A stretch of 64,000 bases of DNA from Thalassovita litoralis (GCF_900182725.1 NZ_FXTO01000001.1:124001-188000), one strand, 5' to 3'. Counted from the first letter of the stretch, positions 16,956 through 25,792 are shown. The notes: generated by a model not told the origin, from the letters alone. A program made the numbers and translations.

Positions 16956-17959
16956 GCTGCCACCTCGATCCGGGTGACGCGGGCGGCGGTGGTGTCGATC
17001 AGATCAGACAGGCTGTCGCCCCGCGCCCGCGCGGCAAAGTTCAGCGCCATCCGGTGACTTAGCACCGGGCGGGCCATCGCCACCACATCTTCGACCGAGG
17101 GGGCAAGCCGCCCCTGCAACATCGCCCGCGCCCGCACCGTTAGCATCAACGCCTGTGCCGCTCGTGGCCCCGGTCCCCAGGCCACGGTTTGTTTCACCCG
17201 TTCATCGGCGCTGTCATCCTGCGGGCGGAACGCGCGCACCAGATCCAAAATCGCCTCGACCACGCTATCGCCCACGGGCATCCGCCGCAGCAAGGTTTGC
17301 GCGGCCAGCAATTCAGCGGCGGTGAATACCTCGTGCGCTTCGTCCTCGCTCACGCCGGTGGTGGCCAACAGAATGTCCCTCTCGGTCTGTCGGTCAGGAT
17401 AGGCCACGTCGATCTGCACCAGAAAACGGTCCAACTGCGCTTCGGGCAGGGGATAGGTGCCTTCCTGTTCAATCGGGTTCTGTGTTGCCAACACATGAAA
17501 CGGCACGCCCAACACCCGGTCTTCGCCTGCAACAGTCACGCGCTTTTCCTGCATCGCCTGCAACAGTGCCGATTGGGTGCGCGGGCTGGCGCGGTTGATT
17601 TCATCCGCCATCAGCAATTGGCAAAACACCGGCCCCGGCACGAACCGGAACGCCCGCCGCCCGTCCGCATCGGCATCCAGCACCTCGGACCCCAGAATAT
17701 CCGCTGGCATCAGGTCCGGCGTAAACTGGATGCGGTTGCCATGCAGGCCCATCACGGTGCTTAACGTATCCACCAGCCGGGTTTTACCCAACCCCGGCAA
17801 ACCGATCAGCAACCCATGTCCACCGCACAGCAGTGCCGACAGGGTCAGGTCCACCACCTGCGCCTGACCGATAAACCTGCGCATGATCGAGGCTTTCGCC
17901 TCGGCCAGCTTTTCCTCGACGCTTTCGATCCGGGAAACCAGATCGTCCTGATCGGTCAT
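16952..17959 (-). CDS. MoxR family AAA+ ATPase
   Basis: This 335-residue ATPase has Walker A GLPGLGKT (53-60), Walker B LMADEINRASP and the sensor region LATQNPIEQEGTYPLPEAQLDRF, which is the hallmark of MoxR/RavA-type ATPases. It probably remodels or matures a partner complex with the DUF58 protein encoded next. The start MTDQDDLV is chosen because AGGAG lies seven bases upstream; an ATG six codons earlier lacks one. It is the first gene of a four-gene coupled operon and is divergent from the DUF1285 gene across 56 bases. Confidence 0.93.
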   Translation of the reverse strand: MTDQDDLVSRIESVEEKLAEAKASIMRRFIGQAQVVDLTLSALLCGGHGLLIGLPGLGKTRLVDTLSTVMGLHGNRIQFTPDLMPADILGSEVLDADADGRRAFRFVPGPVFCQLLMADEINRASPRTQSALLQAMQEKRVTVAGEDRVLGVPFHVLATQNPIEQEGTYPLPEAQLDRFLVQIDVAYPDRQTERDILLATTGVSEDEAHEVFTAAELLAAQTLLRRMPVGDSVVEAILDLVRAFRPQDDSADERVKQTVAWGPGPRAAQALMLTVRARAMLQGRLAPSVEDVVAMARPVLSHRMALNFAARARGDSLSDLIDTTAARVTRIEVAA

Positions 17960-18015
17960 GGTCAAACTCCTGCTCAAACACTATCTTATGTCAGAGTGTA
18001 TCGCGCCCGACGCAA

Positions 18016-18618
18016 ATGGCAAAAACAATGAGCGGACAAATGATTGTGAAACCCTCGGCAGATGGCATTGCCGCTGCGGCCCGCGCCGCAGCCAAAGGCA
18101 AAGGCCTACCGCCTGTGCATAAATGGAACCCGCCCTTTTGTGGTGATCTGGATATCCGCATCGCGCGGGATGGCATGTGGTATTATCTGGGAACGCCCTT
18201 TGGCAGACCCGAACTGGTGCGGCTATTTTCCACGATCCTGCGCAAGGACGGGGATGAATATTTCCTTGTCACCCCGGTGGAAAAAGTCCGCATTCAGGTC
18301 GAAGACGCCCCATTTTTGGCGGTCGATTTCGACGTGACCGGCACCGGCCCGGATCAATCCCTGACGTTTCACACCTCTGTCGGGGATCAAACCACCGCCG
18401 GGACAAACGCCCCGATCCGCGTGGTGCGTGATCCCGAAACCGGCGAACCGTCGCCCTATGTGCTGGTGCGCGCGAATCTTGAAGCACTGATTGACCGCAA
18501 AAGTTTCTATCGGCTGGTCGAGATCGGCGCCCACCATGACGTAGACGGCCAAAGCTGGTTTGGCTTGTGGTCTGGCGGGCAGTTCTTTCCGATCATCCCC
18601 TCTGCCGAATTGCCGTAA
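18016..18618 (+). CDS. DUF1285 family protein
   Basis: This 200-residue soluble protein matches DUF1285 in the blocks PPVHKWNPPFCGDLDIRI, GTWYYLGTPFGR-like (here GMWYYLGTPFGRPELVRLF) and DEYFLVTPVEKVRI. The family has known folds of the PH-like type but no established function. A second ATG four codons downstream (MSGQ) is an alternative start, and no strong ribosome binding site favours either. It is divergent from the MoxR operon, an arrangement common in this group, so it may share control with that operon. Confidence 0.8.
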   Translation: MAKTMSGQMIVKPSADGIAAAARAAAKGKGLPPVHKWNPPFCGDLDIRIARDGMWYYLGTPFGRPELVRLFSTILRKDGDEYFLVTPVEKVRIQVEDAPFLAVDFDVTGTGPDQSLTFHTSVGDQTTAGTNAPIRVVRDPETGEPSPYVLVRANLEALIDRKSFYRLVEIGAHHDVDGQSWFGLWSGGQFFPIIPSAELP

Positions 18619-18704
18619 CACCGCCGCCGCCACCCCATCGCCCCCAAGGGCAACAGGGGTGGGCGGGCGTTGCCCTTGGAGCGTTCCACGACCACAGAAC
18701 CAAT

Positions 18705-19478
18705 ATGCCGAAATTCGCCGCCAATCTGACCCTGCTGTTCACCGAATACCCGCTAACGGACCGTTTCGACGCCGCCCGCCGCGCCGGGTTCGGCGGTGTG
18801 GAATTGCTGATCCCCTATGACACCCCAGCCCCCGAGCTGGCCCGCGCCCTGCGCGACAGTGGGCTGTCTATGGTGCTGATCAACACCCCCGCCCCGGACT
18901 GGGCTGCCGGGGATCGCGGATTGGCCGCCCTACCGGGGCGCGAGGCTGCCTTTCGGGACAGTTTTGAACTGTCGCTGGACTATGCCGCGCATCTGTCCCC
19001 CGATCACATTCATATCATGGCCGGGTTGGCCAGCGGAGCAGAGGCCCACGCCACATATCTGCGCAACCTGTCGTGGGCGACCACCCGCGCCCCGCAACAA
19101 TCCCTGACGATCGAGCCGATCAACTCAATCGACATGCCGGGCTTTTTCCTGAACGATTTTGATCAGGCCGCTGATATTCTGGACCAGTTCAAAGCCCCGA
19201 ACCTGTCGCTGCAATTCGATGCCTATCACGCCCACCGCATCACGGGCGACATGCCCGCAACATGGGCCAGACATCGCCACCGCACCCGCCACATACAGAT
19301 TGCCGGAACCGAAGGCCGCCATGAACCCACCGGCGGGGCCATCGACTACCCCACCTTTTTCGCGCTGCTGGACGCGCAGGGCTACACCGGACACGTCAGC
19401 GCCGAATACCTGCCCGCCGCCAAAACCGAAGACGGGCTTGGCTGGCTCTGGCCGTATTCCGCGCCTGCAATGCCTTAG
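18705..19478 (+). CDS. hydroxypyruvate isomerase family (TIM barrel) protein
   Basis: This 257-residue xylose-isomerase-like TIM barrel begins MPKFAANLTLLFTEYPLTDRF, the usual start of Hyi/OtnI proteins. Metal-binding residues are seen in LTIEPINSIDMPGFFL (Glu), QFDAYHAH (Asp and His) and GHVSAEYLP (Glu). The family interconverts hydroxypyruvate and tartronate semialdehyde or isomerises 2-oxo-tetronate. That would fit with glyoxylate made by glcDEF upstream, but no glyoxylate carboligase is in the window. The ATG at 18705 is chosen by family alignment; the frame is open further upstream into the DUF1285 gene. The 3' end overlaps the convergent tesB by four bases. Confidence 0.85.
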   Translation: MPKFAANLTLLFTEYPLTDRFDAARRAGFGGVELLIPYDTPAPELARALRDSGLSMVLINTPAPDWAAGDRGLAALPGREAAFRDSFELSLDYAAHLSPDHIHIMAGLASGAEAHATYLRNLSWATTRAPQQSLTIEPINSIDMPGFFLNDFDQAADILDQFKAPNLSLQFDAYHAHRITGDMPATWARHRHRTRHIQIAGTEGRHEPTGGAIDYPTFFALLDAQGYTGHVSAEYLPAAKTEDGLGWLWPYSAPAMP

Positions 19479-20356
19479 GAAAGCGTTACGTTCCGCACCA
19501 GACCTTCTTGTGCGGTCGAGGCCACCAACCGCCCGTCCTGCGTGAAAATCTGCCCACGGTTGAACCCGCGCGCACCGCCCGCCCACGGGCTGTCCATCGA
19601 GTACAAAAGCCATTCATCCATGCGGAAATCATCATGGAACCAAACCGCATGGTCCAGACTGGCGAATTGCATATCGCGGTCGGAAAACCCTTTGCCAAAG
19701 GGCAGCATACACGTTCCCAGAAGCCCGAAATCCGAAGTATAGGCCAGCGCGGCGCGGTGCATTTCCAGGTCATCCCCCAGATTACCGCGTACCCGCATCC
19801 ACATCGCCTGTGCCGGTTCACGCGGTTCGCGCGAAAACGGCGGACGCACCGAAACCGGACGCATTTCAATCGGGCGCGGCGTCCGCAGCCATTGCAGGAA
19901 TTCCTCGGGCAGTTCATCCGCCCGCTCCTCGCCCAGTTGTTCTTCGTTCATCAGCCCCTCGGGGCCGGGAACATCGGGCATTTGGTATTGATGCGACAGG
20001 CCCGGTTCGGTCACATGGAACGACGCGGCAAGGTTCAGGATCGGCTTGCCCGCCTGCACGGCCACCACGCGCCGGGTGGCAAAACTGCGCCCGTCCCGGT
20101 CCCGTTCGACCTGAAACAACACGGGCTGCGTGGCATCACCGGGCCGCATGAAATAGGCGTGCAAAGAATGCACCGGACGTTCCGGCCCCACGGTGCGGAT
20201 GGCCGACATCAACGCCTGCCCCACCACCTGACCGCCAAACGACCGCCCACGCCCCTGCGGCGTTGCAATCCCGCGGAAATAATCCTGCTCGACCTGTTCC
20301 AGATCCAGCACATCATGCAGCCATTGGCCCAAGGCCGTGTCGTCTGTTTCGCTCAT
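19475..20356 (-). CDS. tesB: acyl-CoA thioesterase II
   Basis: This 293-residue double hot-dog thioesterase cleaves medium- to long-chain acyl-CoA to free acid and CoA. The N-terminal block RGIATPQGRGRSFGGQVVGQAL and the C-terminal half with ASLDHAVWFHDDFRMDEWLLYSMDSPWA match TesB; the Asp of SLDHA and the later Thr and Gln (IFTQDGRLVASTAQEG) are the expected catalytic residues. The start MSETDD is four codons inside the longest frame and gives the standard length. Its stop overlaps the convergent isomerase gene. Confidence 0.93.
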   Translation of the reverse strand: MSETDDTALGQWLHDVLDLEQVEQDYFRGIATPQGRGRSFGGQVVGQALMSAIRTVGPERPVHSLHAYFMRPGDATQPVLFQVERDRDGRSFATRRVVAVQAGKPILNLAASFHVTEPGLSHQYQMPDVPGPEGLMNEEQLGEERADELPEEFLQWLRTPRPIEMRPVSVRPPFSREPREPAQAMWMRVRGNLGDDLEMHRAALAYTSDFGLLGTCMLPFGKGFSDRDMQFASLDHAVWFHDDFRMDEWLLYSMDSPWAGGARGFNRGQIFTQDGRLVASTAQEGLVRNVTLS

Positions 20357-20490
20357 CCTACGTCCCACATTTTGTCCTCGCCCGCCTAATCAGGGGCAAT
20401 CGCGCCCGAAGTGCAAGCGAAAACAGGGGAATATCGCAGCGTCGCAACCGCGTTTCGCAACATCACGGCTTGGGTTTTGCCCCAAACGCT

Positions 20491-21417
20491 TTAATGCCCG
20501 ACCACGCGCAGATCGGCACAAACGGCGCCCGGCTCTTCCAGTTCCAGCACCGAATGCGCAATACCGAAACGGTCGCGCAGATGTCCCTTGACCACCTGTT
20601 TCACCTGTTCGGCCCTGCCGGAGCCATCCAGCACAACATGGGCTTCCAGCGCAGTTTCGTGTTCCTGCATCCGCCACAGGTGGACGTGGTGAACGCTGTC
20701 CACACCGTCCAGCCCGCGCAATGCCTCTAGCACCTCGTCCAGATCGGTATCTTCGGGGCTGCCCAGCATCAGGATACGGATCACCGGAACGATCCCTTGC
20801 CATGAATGCCACAGGATATACCCCGAAATCATCAGCGTCACGATCGGGTCCACCAGACGCCAGTCATACAGCAGGATCAGGCTACCCCCGACAATCACCG
20901 CCACAGACCCCAAAGCATCCGCCACGTTATGCAAAAACGCTGCCCGCATATTGGCGCTGTCTTTGCTAAGCTGCATGACCAGAAGCGCGGTTATCGTATC
21001 AATCACCAGCGCCACACCCGCCACGATGACAACGATCCAGCCTTCTACCTCTTGGGGATTGAACAGGCGTTGTACACCTTCGGCGGCGAGATAAAACGCT
21101 ACCACGATCAGCGTGGTATAATTGATCAATGCCGCCACCACCTCGGCCCGGCCATAGCCAAAGGTCATGGACGCGTCCGCAGGCCGCTTGCCAATCCGCC
21201 GCGCGACAAAGGCAATGACCAGCGACAGCGCGTCAGACAGGTTGTGAATCGCATCTGCGATCAGCGCCAAAGACCCCGAAAAGACCCCCGCCACGATCTG
21301 CGCAAAGGTCAACAGGATATTCACCGCCACCGCTGCCGCCACGCGCTTATCGCCGGAATCCAGATCCGGGGGATGGTGATGATGCCCATGATGATGGTCG
21401 TGATGATCGTGTGCCAT
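20491..21417 (-). CDS. cation diffusion facilitator family transporter
   Basis: This 308-residue inner-membrane metal exporter (Zn/Co/Cd type) exchanges metal for protons. The first 16 residues hold ten His (MAHDHHDHHHGHHHH), a likely metal-sensing tail. Six helices follow; helix 2 and helix 5 carry the metal site residues in ADAIHNLSDAL and HNVADALGS. The C-terminal cytoplasmic domain (about 210-295) is the usual ferredoxin-like fold with SVHHVHLWRM. It is separated from the preceding ABC ATPase gene on the same strand by nine bases, so the two are probably co-transcribed. Confidence 0.92.
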   Translation of the reverse strand: MAHDHHDHHHGHHHHPPDLDSGDKRVAAAVAVNILLTFAQIVAGVFSGSLALIADAIHNLSDALSLVIAFVARRIGKRPADASMTFGYGRAEVVAALINYTTLIVVAFYLAAEGVQRLFNPQEVEGWIVVIVAGVALVIDTITALLVMQLSKDSANMRAAFLHNVADALGSVAVIVGGSLILLYDWRLVDPIVTLMISGYILWHSWQGIVPVIRILMLGSPEDTDLDEVLEALRGLDGVDSVHHVHLWRMQEHETALEAHVVLDGSGRAEQVKQVVKGHLRDRFGIAHSVLELEEPGAVCADLRVVGH

Positions 21418-21426
21418 GATGCCCCC

Positions 21427-22389
21427 TTAGCGGCTGCGGGTCAGTTCAAGGAAAACATCCTGCAAATCGGCTTCTTCCGTCTTTACATCACGAATGCGGA
21501 TACCTGCATTGCGCACGACCTCCAACACCTGCTCGGCACTGGTTTCCTTGGCGTGATAGCTCAGCGCCAGCGACCCGTCCGGGCGAGTTGACACCTCGAT
21601 CCCTGCCGCCTGCGGCAAAACCGATCCGGGTGTTTCAGGCTGGATCACCATCGTTTTGGCGTCAATCCGCCCCAACAGGTTCGCCGTGGAATCCCGCGCG
21701 ACCACTTCGCCCTGATTGATGATGGCGATCTCGTCGCACATTTCCTCGGCTTCTTCCAGATAGTGAGTGGTCAGGATGATCGTCATGCCCTGCTGGTTCA
21801 GCATCCGCACGTTTTCCCACAACATCTGGCGCAATTCGATATCCACCCCCGCCGTGGGTTCATCCAGCACCAGAACATGCGGATGATGCACCAGCGCCTT
21901 GCCCAGCAATAACCGCCGCCGCATCCCGCCAGACAGGGTGCGAGCATAAGCGTCGGCCTTATCCTCCAGCCCGACCAGACGCAGGATTTCATCACTGCGC
22001 CGCTGTGATTTCGGCACGCCATACAGGCCCGCCTGCACCTCCAGCGCGCCGCGCGGGCTGAAAAACGGGTCCAGATTCAATTCCTGCGGCATGACGCCAA
22101 TGGACGCCCGCGCCTGACGCGGATTTACATCCTGATCGAAGCCCCAGATCGTGACCTTCCCGGCGGTTTTCACCACCAGCCCGGCCAGAATGTTGATTAG
22201 CGTGGATTTCCCCGCCCCGTTCGGCCCCAAAAGGCCGAAAACCGACCCGCGCGGAATATCCAGATCAATGCCTTTCAGCGCCTCTTTGCGCGGTTGGCCC
22301 TTTGATCCGCCATAAACCTTGCGCAAACCCCGGATTTCGATTGCATTGCCGCTCATGGCCCACTTGCCCCTGCCCGTTTCATCGCTCAT
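21427..22389 (-). CDS. ABC transporter ATP-binding protein (orphan ATPase)
   Basis: This 320-residue ATPase has Walker A GPNGAGKST, signature LSGGMRRR, Walker B LVLDEPTAG and the H-loop TTHYLEEAEE, and is like the ATPases of ABC-2 type exporters (YadG/NodI/CcmA group). The C-terminal 80 residues are the regulatory extension of that group. No permease gene is adjacent. An in-frame ATG at 22356 (MSGNAIEIRG) gives a start closer to homologues; neither start has a strong ribosome binding site. It is divergent from the small zinc-finger gene and nine bases ahead of the cation transporter gene. Confidence 0.87.
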   Translation of the reverse strand: MSDETGRGKWAMSGNAIEIRGLRKVYGGSKGQPRKEALKGIDLDIPRGSVFGLLGPNGAGKSTLINILAGLVVKTAGKVTIWGFDQDVNPRQARASIGVMPQELNLDPFFSPRGALEVQAGLYGVPKSQRRSDEILRLVGLEDKADAYARTLSGGMRRRLLLGKALVHHPHVLVLDEPTAGVDIELRQMLWENVRMLNQQGMTIILTTHYLEEAEEMCDEIAIINQGEVVARDSTANLLGRIDAKTMVIQPETPGSVLPQAAGIEVSTRPDGSLALSYHAKETSAEQVLEVVRNAGIRIRDVKTEEADLQDVFLELTRSR

Positions 22390-22430
22390 AACAGACCTAG
22401 TTCTTTTGCAGCCAAAAGGAAACGGCCCGG

Positions 22431-22607
22431 ATGACGACGCAAGCGCCCGAAACCAAGATTGTCGAAAAATCCAAAATCGCCTGTGACGGCGGCGAAGGTG
22501 CGTTGGGTCATCCCCGCGTCTGGCTGCACATCTCCGAAGAAGACGGCTATGTCGAATGCCCGTATTGCGACGCGAAATATGTGCTGAAAGGCCGCGAAGC
22601 CGCCTGA
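22431..22607 (+). CDS. small zinc-finger protein, 58 residues (NDUFS6-like)
   Basis: A short frame encodes MTTQAPETKIVEKSKIACDG and ends at a TGA at 22605-22607. Cys18, His27, Cys43 and Cys46 (the last two in CPYC) form a C-H-C-C zinc site spaced as in the zinc-finger domain of mitochondrial complex I subunit NDUFS6 and its alphaproteobacterial relatives. AAAAGGA lies about ten bases upstream of the ATG. It is divergent from the ABC ATPase gene. In related genomes this protein is a stand-alone small gene; association with NADH dehydrogenase is inferred from the family only. Confidence 0.8.
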   Translation: MTTQAPETKIVEKSKIACDGGEGALGHPRVWLHISEEDGYVECPYCDAKYVLKGREAA

Positions 22608-22644
22608 ACGGGATAGGACGGCACCTGTTGCATGTGCCGGAATT

Positions 22645-22668
22645 GAGTATTTTTTATCAGAAAGAAGC
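22645..22668. repeat. interspersed intergenic repeat, copy B (upstream of polA)
   Basis: GAGTATTTTTTATCAGAAAGAAGC lies in the 145-base gap between the zinc-finger gene and polA, in the forward orientation. The rest of the gap holds no other structure I can support. Confidence 0.75.
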
Positions 22669-22752
22669 AGCAGGGCGGGACCAAGATACTGGCCGCGCCC
22701 TATTTGGCATGGCACAAACGCCATAGATCACGGGATAGAAAAGGGAAGTGTC

Positions 22753-25554
22753 ATGCAATTCGGAAAAGGATGCCACCTGCACCTGATTGACGGCTCGGCC
22801 TTTATTTTCCGGGCCTATCACGCCCTGCCGCCGCTGACACGGAAATCCGACGGGCTGCCGATTGGCGCCGTCAGTGGTTTCTGCAACATGCTGTATAAAT
22901 ATGTCGAGGCCAATACAGGCCCGGATGCGCCCACTCATGTCGCCGTGATTTTCGACAAGGGCAGCCACACCTTTCGCAATGACCTGTATGACCTGTACAA
23001 GGCCAACCGCGAAGCCATGCCCGAAGACCTGCGCCCGCAAATCCCCCTGACGCGCGAGGCGACCATTGCCTTTAACATCGCGTGCAAGGAACTGGCAGGG
23101 TACGAGGCCGATGACATCATCGCCACCCTGTCCGTACAGGCCCGCGATGCAGGAGGGCGCGTCACGATCATTTCATCCGACAAGGATCTGATGCAGCTTG
23201 TCGGCGATGGCGTGGAAATGCTGGACGCCATGAAAAACAAGCGGATTGACCGCGACGGTGTGATCGAAAAATTCGGCGTTGGCCCCGAACGGGTGGTGGA
23301 CGTGCAGGCGCTGGCCGGGGATTCTGTGGATAACGTGCCCGGCGCGCCCGGTATCGGCATCAAAACCGCTGCCCTGCTGATCAACGAATATGGCTCGCTC
23401 GAGGAACTTCTGGATCGCGCCGGGGAAATCAAGCAACCCAAGCGCCGCCAGACGTTGATTGAAAAACGCGACCAGATCGAACTGTCCAAGAAACTGGTGC
23501 AACTGGACTGCAACACGCCGCTGGATTTCACGCTGGACGATCTGGAGGTCCGCGACCCCGATCCCGAAACCCTGCTGGAGTTCCTGTCGGGAATGGAATT
23601 CCGCACCCTAACCAAACGGATTTCCGATCAACTGGGCGTTGACGCCCCCGCGATCAAAGACACGGACCCGCGCGGGGCGGAACCCGAAGCCGCCGATGCG
23701 CCTGCCGATCTGCCCTTTGCCCCCGAAACCTACGCGTGCATCCGCGATGCACAGGCCTTGGAGCCGTGGATCGCCCGCGCCCGCGAACGCGGCTATGTGG
23801 CAGTGGATACCGAAACCACCGGATTGGATGAAATGCGCGTGGATCTGGTGGGGATTTCCCTGTGCATTGATTCGGGCAAGGCCTGCTATATCCCGCTGGG
23901 TCACAAGGATGGCTCGGACGATCTGTTCGGCAGCGACAATCTGGCCGAAGGACAAATGCCGCTGGAACAGGCGCTGGACATGCTGCGCCCCCTGCTGGCC
24001 GATCCATCCGTGATGAAAATCGGCCAGAACATGAAATACGATGCCAAGATTTTCGCGCGCTATGGCGTGACCGTCACGCCCTATGACGACACGATGCTGA
24101 TGTCCTATGCGATGAATGCGGGGCTGCACGGGCATGGCATGGATGCGCTGGCCGAACGCTATCTGTCGCACGCGCCGATCCCGATCAAATCGCTGCTGGG
24201 GAGCGGGAAATCCGCGATCACCTTTGACCGGGTGCCGATTGACGATGCCGTGAAATACGCCGCCGAAGACGCGGACATTACCCTGCGCCTGTGGGAGCTG
24301 TTCAAGCCGCAACTGCACCAGACCCGCGTGACCACTGTTTATGAAACGCTGGAACGCCCCCTGTCGCCGGTTCTGGCCCGGATGGAAATGCACGGTATCA
24401 AGGTGGACCGCGATACCCTGTCGCGCATGTCCAACGCCTTCGCTCAGAAAATGGCTGGATACGAATCCGAACTGTTTGAACTGGCCGGGCATGAATTCAA
24501 CGTGCAATCCCCCGCGCAGGTTGGCGCCATTCTGTTCGAGGAAATGGGGCTGGACGGCGGCAAAAAAACCAAAACCGGCCAATGGTCCACCCCCGCCGAT
24601 GTGCTGGAGGATCTGGCGACAGAGCATGATTTCGCCGCCCGCGTGCTGGATTACCGCCAGTTGCAAAAACTGAAATCCACCTACACGGATGCGCTTCAGG
24701 ACCATATCAATCCCGATACGGGCCGGGTGCATACATCCTATGTACAGACCGGGGCGAATACGGGGCGGCTGGCCTCGACCGACCCGAACCTGCAAAACAT
24801 CCCCGTCCGCAGCGAGGAAGGTCGCCGCATCCGCGAGGCATTCGTGGCAGAGGAAGGCAAGGTGCTGCTGTCGCTGGACTATAGCCAGATCGAACTGCGC
24901 ATCCTGGCGGAAATGGCCGATATTCCGGCGCTGAAACAGGCGTTCAAGGACGGGCTGGACATCCACGCCATGACCGCCAGCGAAATGTTCGATGTGCCGC
25001 TGGATCAAATGACCCCGGACATCCGCCGCCGCGCCAAGGCAATCAACTTCGGCGTGATCTACGGCATTTCCGGCTTCGGTCTGGCCCGCAACCTGCGCAT
25101 CCCGCGGGCCGAGGCACAGGGCTTTATCGACCGTTATTTTGAACGCTTCCCCGGTATCCGCAGCTACATGGACGCAACCACGCAGTTCGCCAAAGATCAT
25201 GGCTATGTGCAAACCATGTTTGGCCGGAAAATCCACACGCCGGAAATCAACGCCAAAGGCCCCGGCGCGGGCTTTGCCAAACGCGCGGCCATCAACGCCC
25301 CGATCCAAGGCACCGCCGCCGATGTGATCCGCCGCGCCATGATCCGCATGGAAGACGCCATTGCCGGTCTGCCCGCGAAAATGCTGCTACAAGTCCACGA
25401 TGAATTGCTGTTCGAGGTCGACGCCGACCGCGCCGATGACGTGATTGCCCGCGCCCGCGACGTGATGGAAACCGCCGCCGCCCCTGCGTTACACCTGAGC
25501 GTTCCGCTAACCGTGGACGCAGGCCAAGGCCAGAACTGGGCCGAAGCGCATTAA
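22753..25554 (+). CDS. polA: DNA polymerase I
   Basis: The 933-residue enzyme does gap filling and Okazaki fragment maturation. Three domains are intact. The 5'-3' exonuclease covers about 1-300 (GSAFIFRAYHALPP start, SVDNVPGAPGIGIKTA helix-hairpin-helix). The 3'-5' proofreading exonuclease covers about 330-530, with Asp352 and Glu354 in VAVDTETTGL and the later NMKYDAKIF and YAAEDADITLRLW motifs. The polymerase covers 540-933 with motif A LSLDYSQIELR, the O-helix RRRAKAINFGVIYGIS and motif C QVHDELLFEV. All acidic proofreading residues are present, unlike in Taq-type enzymes. The ATG follows AAAAGGGAAG. It is flanked on both sides by copies of the intergenic repeat. Confidence 0.97.
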   Translation: MQFGKGCHLHLIDGSAFIFRAYHALPPLTRKSDGLPIGAVSGFCNMLYKYVEANTGPDAPTHVAVIFDKGSHTFRNDLYDLYKANREAMPEDLRPQIPLTREATIAFNIACKELAGYEADDIIATLSVQARDAGGRVTIISSDKDLMQLVGDGVEMLDAMKNKRIDRDGVIEKFGVGPERVVDVQALAGDSVDNVPGAPGIGIKTAALLINEYGSLEELLDRAGEIKQPKRRQTLIEKRDQIELSKKLVQLDCNTPLDFTLDDLEVRDPDPETLLEFLSGMEFRTLTKRISDQLGVDAPAIKDTDPRGAEPEAADAPADLPFAPETYACIRDAQALEPWIARARERGYVAVDTETTGLDEMRVDLVGISLCIDSGKACYIPLGHKDGSDDLFGSDNLAEGQMPLEQALDMLRPLLADPSVMKIGQNMKYDAKIFARYGVTVTPYDDTMLMSYAMNAGLHGHGMDALAERYLSHAPIPIKSLLGSGKSAITFDRVPIDDAVKYAAEDADITLRLWELFKPQLHQTRVTTVYETLERPLSPVLARMEMHGIKVDRDTLSRMSNAFAQKMAGYESELFELAGHEFNVQSPAQVGAILFEEMGLDGGKKTKTGQWSTPADVLEDLATEHDFAARVLDYRQLQKLKSTYTDALQDHINPDTGRVHTSYVQTGANTGRLASTDPNLQNIPVRSEEGRRIREAFVAEEGKVLLSLDYSQIELRILAEMADIPALKQAFKDGLDIHAMTASEMFDVPLDQMTPDIRRRAKAINFGVIYGISGFGLARNLRIPRAEAQGFIDRYFERFPGIRSYMDATTQFAKDHGYVQTMFGRKIHTPEINAKGPGAGFAKRAAINAPIQGTAADVIRRAMIRMEDAIAGLPAKMLLQVHDELLFEVDADRADDVIARARDVMETAAAPALHLSVPLTVDAGQGQNWAEAH

Positions 25555-25589
25555 CCCAAATGCCGCGCCGGGACGCCCGGTTCAGCATT

Positions 25590-25613
25590 GAGTATTTGGC
25601 ATCAGAAAGAAGC
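25590..25613. repeat. interspersed intergenic repeat, copy C (after polA)
   Basis: GAGTATTTGGCATCAGAAAGAAGC in forward orientation, 36 bases after the polA stop. With the inverted copy D at 25744-25767 it forms the outer arms of a nested inverted repeat. Confidence 0.8.
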
Positions 25614-25622
25614 AACAGGCTT

Positions 25623-25662
25623 CGCCCCGTTCCCCCGCCGTTTCCGGGTTGGGAACGGGGCG
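25623..25662. repeat. perfect 12-bp inverted repeat between repeat copies C and D
   Basis: CGCCCCGTTCCC (25623-25634) pairs perfectly with GGGAACGGGGCG (25651-25662) around a 16-base loop. It sits inside the larger inverted pair C/D. It lacks a following T-run on either strand, so it is not a standard rho-independent terminator. Confidence 0.7.
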
Positions 25663-25743
25663 GCTTCTTCCTGATACGGTCATCGGCTCTCCAGCCTGTA
25701 CCGCATTCCGATCGTGTCACGACGGGATGAACAAAACCTTATC

Positions 25744-25767
25744 GCTTCTTTCTGATCAAAAATACTC
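25744..25767. repeat. interspersed intergenic repeat, copy D (before HIT gene end)
   Basis: GCTTCTTTCTGATCAAAAATACTC, the reverse orientation of copy C, 26 bases beyond the stop of the minus-strand HIT gene. It is the best match to the window consensus. Confidence 0.8.
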
Positions 25768-25792
25768 AGACCGTGACAGGCGAAACAGGCGC

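Noticed and set aside
20981-21420. His-codon-rich stretch at the start of the cation transporter read as a tandem repeat
   Set aside because: It codes for a His-rich metal tail in frame; the repetition is explained by the protein.
23608-25308. Minus-strand frame (about 566 codons) antisense to polA
   Set aside because: Shadow of polA; composition is biased to His/Gly/Arg and it has no ribosome binding site.
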